Origin: Methyloversatilis sp.
Lineage (GTDB): Bacteria > Pseudomonadota > Gammaproteobacteria > Burkholderiales > Rhodocyclaceae
DNA: 53,876 bases
Direction: 5' to 3'
NCBI GenBank assembly: GCA_017984755.1
Contig: JAGNYW010000018.1
Coordinates: forward strand, 1 to 53,876
Shown piece by piece: positions 53,571-53,876 of this stretch. The notes beneath the pieces were generated by a model that searched no databases, was not told the origin of the DNA, and saw only the letters and a list, made by a program, of their open reading frames with translations. The position numbers and the translations under genes were made by a program. Positions within the stretch are counted from its first letter, which is position 1; each line of letters begins with the position of its first letter.

Positions 53571-53876
53571 TCATCGCCTTCCTTCGAACTGCCTGCCGAC
53601 GAAAAACCCCGCGACGCCGAGCGCCACGAAGAACCCGATGACGCCGCGTCGTATCAGTCGCTGCTGTCGAAGCTCCTGCGCCAGCAGGTTTCTGGATTTT
53701 CGCTCCGCATCGCGCCTCGGATTGATGTCATCGGGGTGCGCGTAGCTTGGTTCGCTGGTTTCATGGGTTTCGAACTCGTCACCACGCACACGTGCGTCGA
53801 GTACGCCGGCCAGTTCGATCATCGAATCAAGTTCCCATGCATCGGGCGTTTTCGCCCAGAGCTCGCCATCCTTGTG
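53571..53876 (-). CDS. Hypothetical protein, possibly truncated at the right edge
   Basis: The frame is open from the window edge to the stop at 53571. An ATG at 53822 would give 83 aa, but the frame continues upstream with HKDGELWAKTPDAWELDS and no stop, so the true start may lie beyond the window. The visible part has a charged region (RRDAERKSRNLLAQELRQQR) and a single C-terminal membrane helix (GVIGFFVALGVAGFFVG). No family is recognised. Confidence 0.55.
   Translation of the reverse strand, partial: HKDGELWAKTPDAWELDSMIELAGVLDARVRGDEFETHETSEPSYAHPDDINPRRDAERKSRNLLAQELRQQRLIRRGVIGFFVALGVAGFFVGRQFEGRR

Overview
The window reads as a high-GC betaproteobacterial chromosome. The tRNA-Tyr/Gly/Thr–tuf operon at the left edge, an OxyR/peroxiredoxin-glutaredoxin pair and a PEP-CTERM protein all fit Betaproteobacteria, perhaps a Rhodocyclales/Methyloversatilis-like organism. 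The genus is a guess. Almost every gene is intact and densely packed. There are no rRNA genes, CRISPR arrays, transposases or integrases.

Layout. (1) 1-750: start of tuf, preceded by tRNA-Thr, tRNA-Gly and tRNA-Tyr, with a near-consensus sigma-70 promoter. (2) 746-5452: biotin operon bioA-bioF-bioH-bioC-bioD on the minus strand, every junction overlapping by 4-8 nt; bioB is not here. (3) 5564-9445: oxidative-stress cluster with a dihydrolipoyl dehydrogenase-like flavoprotein and a peroxiredoxin-glutaredoxin hybrid, divergent from oxyR and dps. (4) 9489-17479: PAP2 phosphatase and LTA-synthase-like phosphotransferase, followed upstream by a heavy-metal RND efflux operon. (5) 17656-21099: a frameshifted cytochrome b561 pseudogene, then a response regulator, a spermidine-synthase-like gene and a histidine kinase, the last three overlapping. 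(6) 21313-29706: AbiV-like protein, CBS-pair protein, TPR/2OG-oxygenase, PEP-CTERM protein, histidine phosphatase, TRAP permease subunits without a binding protein, and a GSU2403-type nucleotidyltransferase behind a 13-bp inverted repeat. (7) 29826-35190: Rhs locus in which the Rhs chain is split over two translationally coupled ORFs. The first ends in a VPLP-type sorting/anchor tail. The second restarts with its own signal-peptide-like segment and carries a Cys-rich variable tail followed by an overlapping putative immunity gene. (8) 35541-44521: alpha/beta hydrolase, His-rich tandem-repeat secreted protein, KefB-type antiporter, FAH-family hydrolase, FMN reductase, two orphan ParA ATPases, an SDR lacking the catalytic Tyr, quinone oxidoreductase and small secreted proteins. 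(9) 44483-53876: substrate-binding protein coupled to a GGDEF/EAL protein, poly-gamma-glutamate hydrolase family protein, Sel1-repeat protein, UvrD helicase and small membrane proteins.

Genes that appear to act together: BioC/BioH make the pimeloyl-ACP precursor and BioF/BioA/BioD continue towards dethiobiotin. OxyR probably controls the peroxiredoxin and Dps. The RND, adaptor and outer-membrane genes form one tripartite pump. The SBP probably feeds a periplasmic signal to the GGDEF/EAL enzyme. The least ordinary segment is the Rhs locus with its split architecture and lower-GC toxin/immunity end.
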